Shown piece after piece: positions 49,101 through 52,100 of a stretch of DNA of 64,000 nucleotides. The DNA is from Lucinisca nassula (lineage: Eukaryota; Mollusca; Bivalvia; Lucinida; Lucinidae). Position 1 is the first letter of the stretch. Each line of letters starts with the position of its first letter. Where the stretch lies: NCBI GenBank assembly GCA_963580285.1, contig OY757010.1, positions 60,906,406 through 60,970,405 of the forward strand. Direction: 5' to 3'. The translations under genes and the position numbers were made by a program. The notes under the pieces are model-generated. The model made no database searches. It worked only from the letters and a program-made list of their open reading frames with translations, and had not been told where the DNA came from.

Positions 49101-52100
49101 TTCTGCTAATAACTGGTGGACTGTAACCTCTAACCGCAATGTGCTGCTTCATATCATGGTCCAACTATAAATCACTTTTCAGTTTGTTGGGATGTAAACT
49201 ATAGGAGGAATTAGCTCGAAATGAAAAGTCACAGGAGAATAACTCTGCTAATATTTGGCAGATTGTAACCTCAATATGGTACATGCTTCTGCATATCATG
49301 GTCTAATTTTTTACAAAGTTTCAGCTTGATCTACACTATAGGAAGAGTCAGCTCATGATTTTTTCAAAAGGCCACTACTGCTGATATTTGGTGGACTGTA
49401 GCCTCAAAACAGTATGTATAACTATAAATCAAGGTTCAGCTTGATCAGATGTAAATTACAGAAGGACAAACAAACAGATGTTTTCAAAGGAGCATAACTC
49501 TGTTAATATTTCGAGGCTTTAGCGCGAAACTATTCTAAATGACATTTTTGGTGAAAATCACTTTTTTTGATAGTTTGAAGGTAATTTACATTTTACAGCT
49601 TGTGTGAAAATTTCCCTATGATGCCCTTTCAAATTGCTGAGAAAACCACATATTTGTCCAACTAGTTTATCTGCATTTAATGATTTCAGTCAGTGCGAAA
49701 CTAGTACATCTGCTTGTATAACCCTTACATTCCAGTATTTTCAGCAACCAGCGTAGACCTGATCAGACACTGTGCTATGACATGTTATGTGGCTTCCAAT
49801 TACATGTCCTAGTAAATAAGCCCAGTCCAGATTTTACTTTTTGCTGTCACAAGGAGAAAACCAGCACTGCTATAAATAACTGGTACCTGGATTTTGTCAG
49901 CGACAGTCACATGGACAATAGCAAACCGGAAGCTTCCTAAGTTAGTAACTAAGGGTTGATTGATATGCTAATGTCCCAGTTCACTTGCAGAAACCAGATT
50001 TAGTGATTAAATACTCTGAAATCAGAAGGAGAGAACTAGCACTGCTTAAAACAATCGGCACCTGGATTTTGTTATTGAAAGTCACATGGACATTAGCAAA
50101 TGTGAAGTGCCTTTAGTTAGTAACCAGGGATTTGATTGATAAGCCAAACCCATAGTTCACTGGTCCTGTTCAGGTTTTAGTTTTTACTCAATGCTTTGAC
50201 ATCAGAAGGAAAGGACTAGCACTGCTTAAAATAACTAGTCCCTGGATTTTGTCAGCAAAAATCACATGGACAAAGCAGACAGGAAGCTTCTTTAGTTAGT
50301 AACTAGGGTTGATTGATAAGCCAATCCCCAAGTTCACTAGGACAGTCCAGATTTAAGTTCCACACAGAACCCTGACATCACAGGGATAAGACTGGCACTG
50401 CTATAAATAACCAGTAGTGACAGTCACATGAACAATAGCAGTGAGAAGCTTCTTTAGTTAGTAACTAGGGGTTGATTGATAAATAAATAACCTTTAGTGA
50501 CAGTCACATGAACAATAGCATTGAGAAGCTTCTTTAGTTGTAACTAGGGGTTGATTGATAAACCAATCCCAAAGTTCACTAGCCATGTCAATATTTTTAG
50601 TTTCACACAGTACCCTGACATCACAAGGATGAGACTAGCACTGCTATAAATAACCAGTAGTGACAGTCACTTAACAATAGCAGAGGGAAGCTTCATTAGT
50701 TAGCAACTAGTGGTTCATTGATGAACCAATCCCAAAGTTCACTAGCTCAGTCCAGCTTTTAGTTTCTCACAGTACCCTGACATCACAAGGATAAGACTAT
50801 CAATGCTATAATTAAATAACCAGTAGTGACAGTCACATGGGCAATAGCAGTGCGAAGCTTCTAGAGTTAGTATCTAGGGGTTGATTGATAAACTAACCCC
50901 CAAAGTTCACTAGTCCTGCCAATGTTTTAGTTTCAAATAGTACCCTGACATCACAAGGATAAGACTAGCACTGCTTTAAATAACCAGTAGTGACAGTCAC
51001 ATGAACAATAGCAGTGAGACGCTTCTTTAGTTAGTAACTAGGGGTTGATTGATAAACCAATCCCAAAGTTCACTAGCTCATCCCAGCTTTTTGTTTCACA
51101 CAATACCCTGACATCACAAGTATATGACTAGCACTGCTAAAACATAATCAGTAGTGACAGTCACATGAACAATAGCAGTGAGAAGCTTCTTTATTTAGTA
51201 ACTAGGGGTTGATTGATAAACCAATCCCAAAATTCACTTGCTCAGTCCAGCTTTTAGTTTCTCACAGTACCCTGACATCACAAGGATAAGACTATCAATG
51301 CTATAATTAAATAACCAGTAGTGACAGTCACATGGGCAATAGCAGTGCGAAGCTTCTAGAGTTAGTATCTAGGGGTTGATTGATAAACTAACCCCCAAAG
51401 TTCACTAGTCCTGCCAATGTTTTAGTTTCAAATAGTACCCTGACATCACAAGGATAAGACTAGCACTGCTTTAAATAACCAGTAGTGACAGTCACATGAA
51501 CAATAGCAGTGAGACGCTTCTTTATTTAGTAACTAGGGGTTGATTGATAAACCAATCCCAAAATTCACTTGCTCAGTCCAGCTTTTAGTTTCACACAGTA
51601 CCCTGACATCCCAAGGATATGACTAGCACTGCTATAAATAACCAGTAGCTGTGTTCTGTATGTACACATGGTCAGTGATAGGCACAATGACAAGAACTTT
51701 GTTATGTACTTTCAAAATGTGTTTGTTTTGGGGTTAAATGGCCTATTCAACACTATTTAGGTCATTTTTGAGCTGCTCAGTTTTCCTATCCACACTTTGC
51801 CTGGGCAAGCTTATCAGTATAAGCTAGCTGTGCATCCAGATATTTGGTTCTTGTACTTGACATGCCTTCATAAGTTCTTACCTAGCAAGTACCAGCAATA
51901 CTAATAAAAGAGGTTAAAGCTATGGTTATCACAATATCATAATGCCACATTGTACAGTGCCATCCCTTTATAACGCTATGTTTGGGATGCATAGAATTGG
52001 ACCGTGTTATAAGTGAACCATGTTATAAAGGGATAATTTTATATAGAAATAATAGTAAAATGACAATTTCGGAGGCAAGGCCTGACCGTGTTATAACCAA

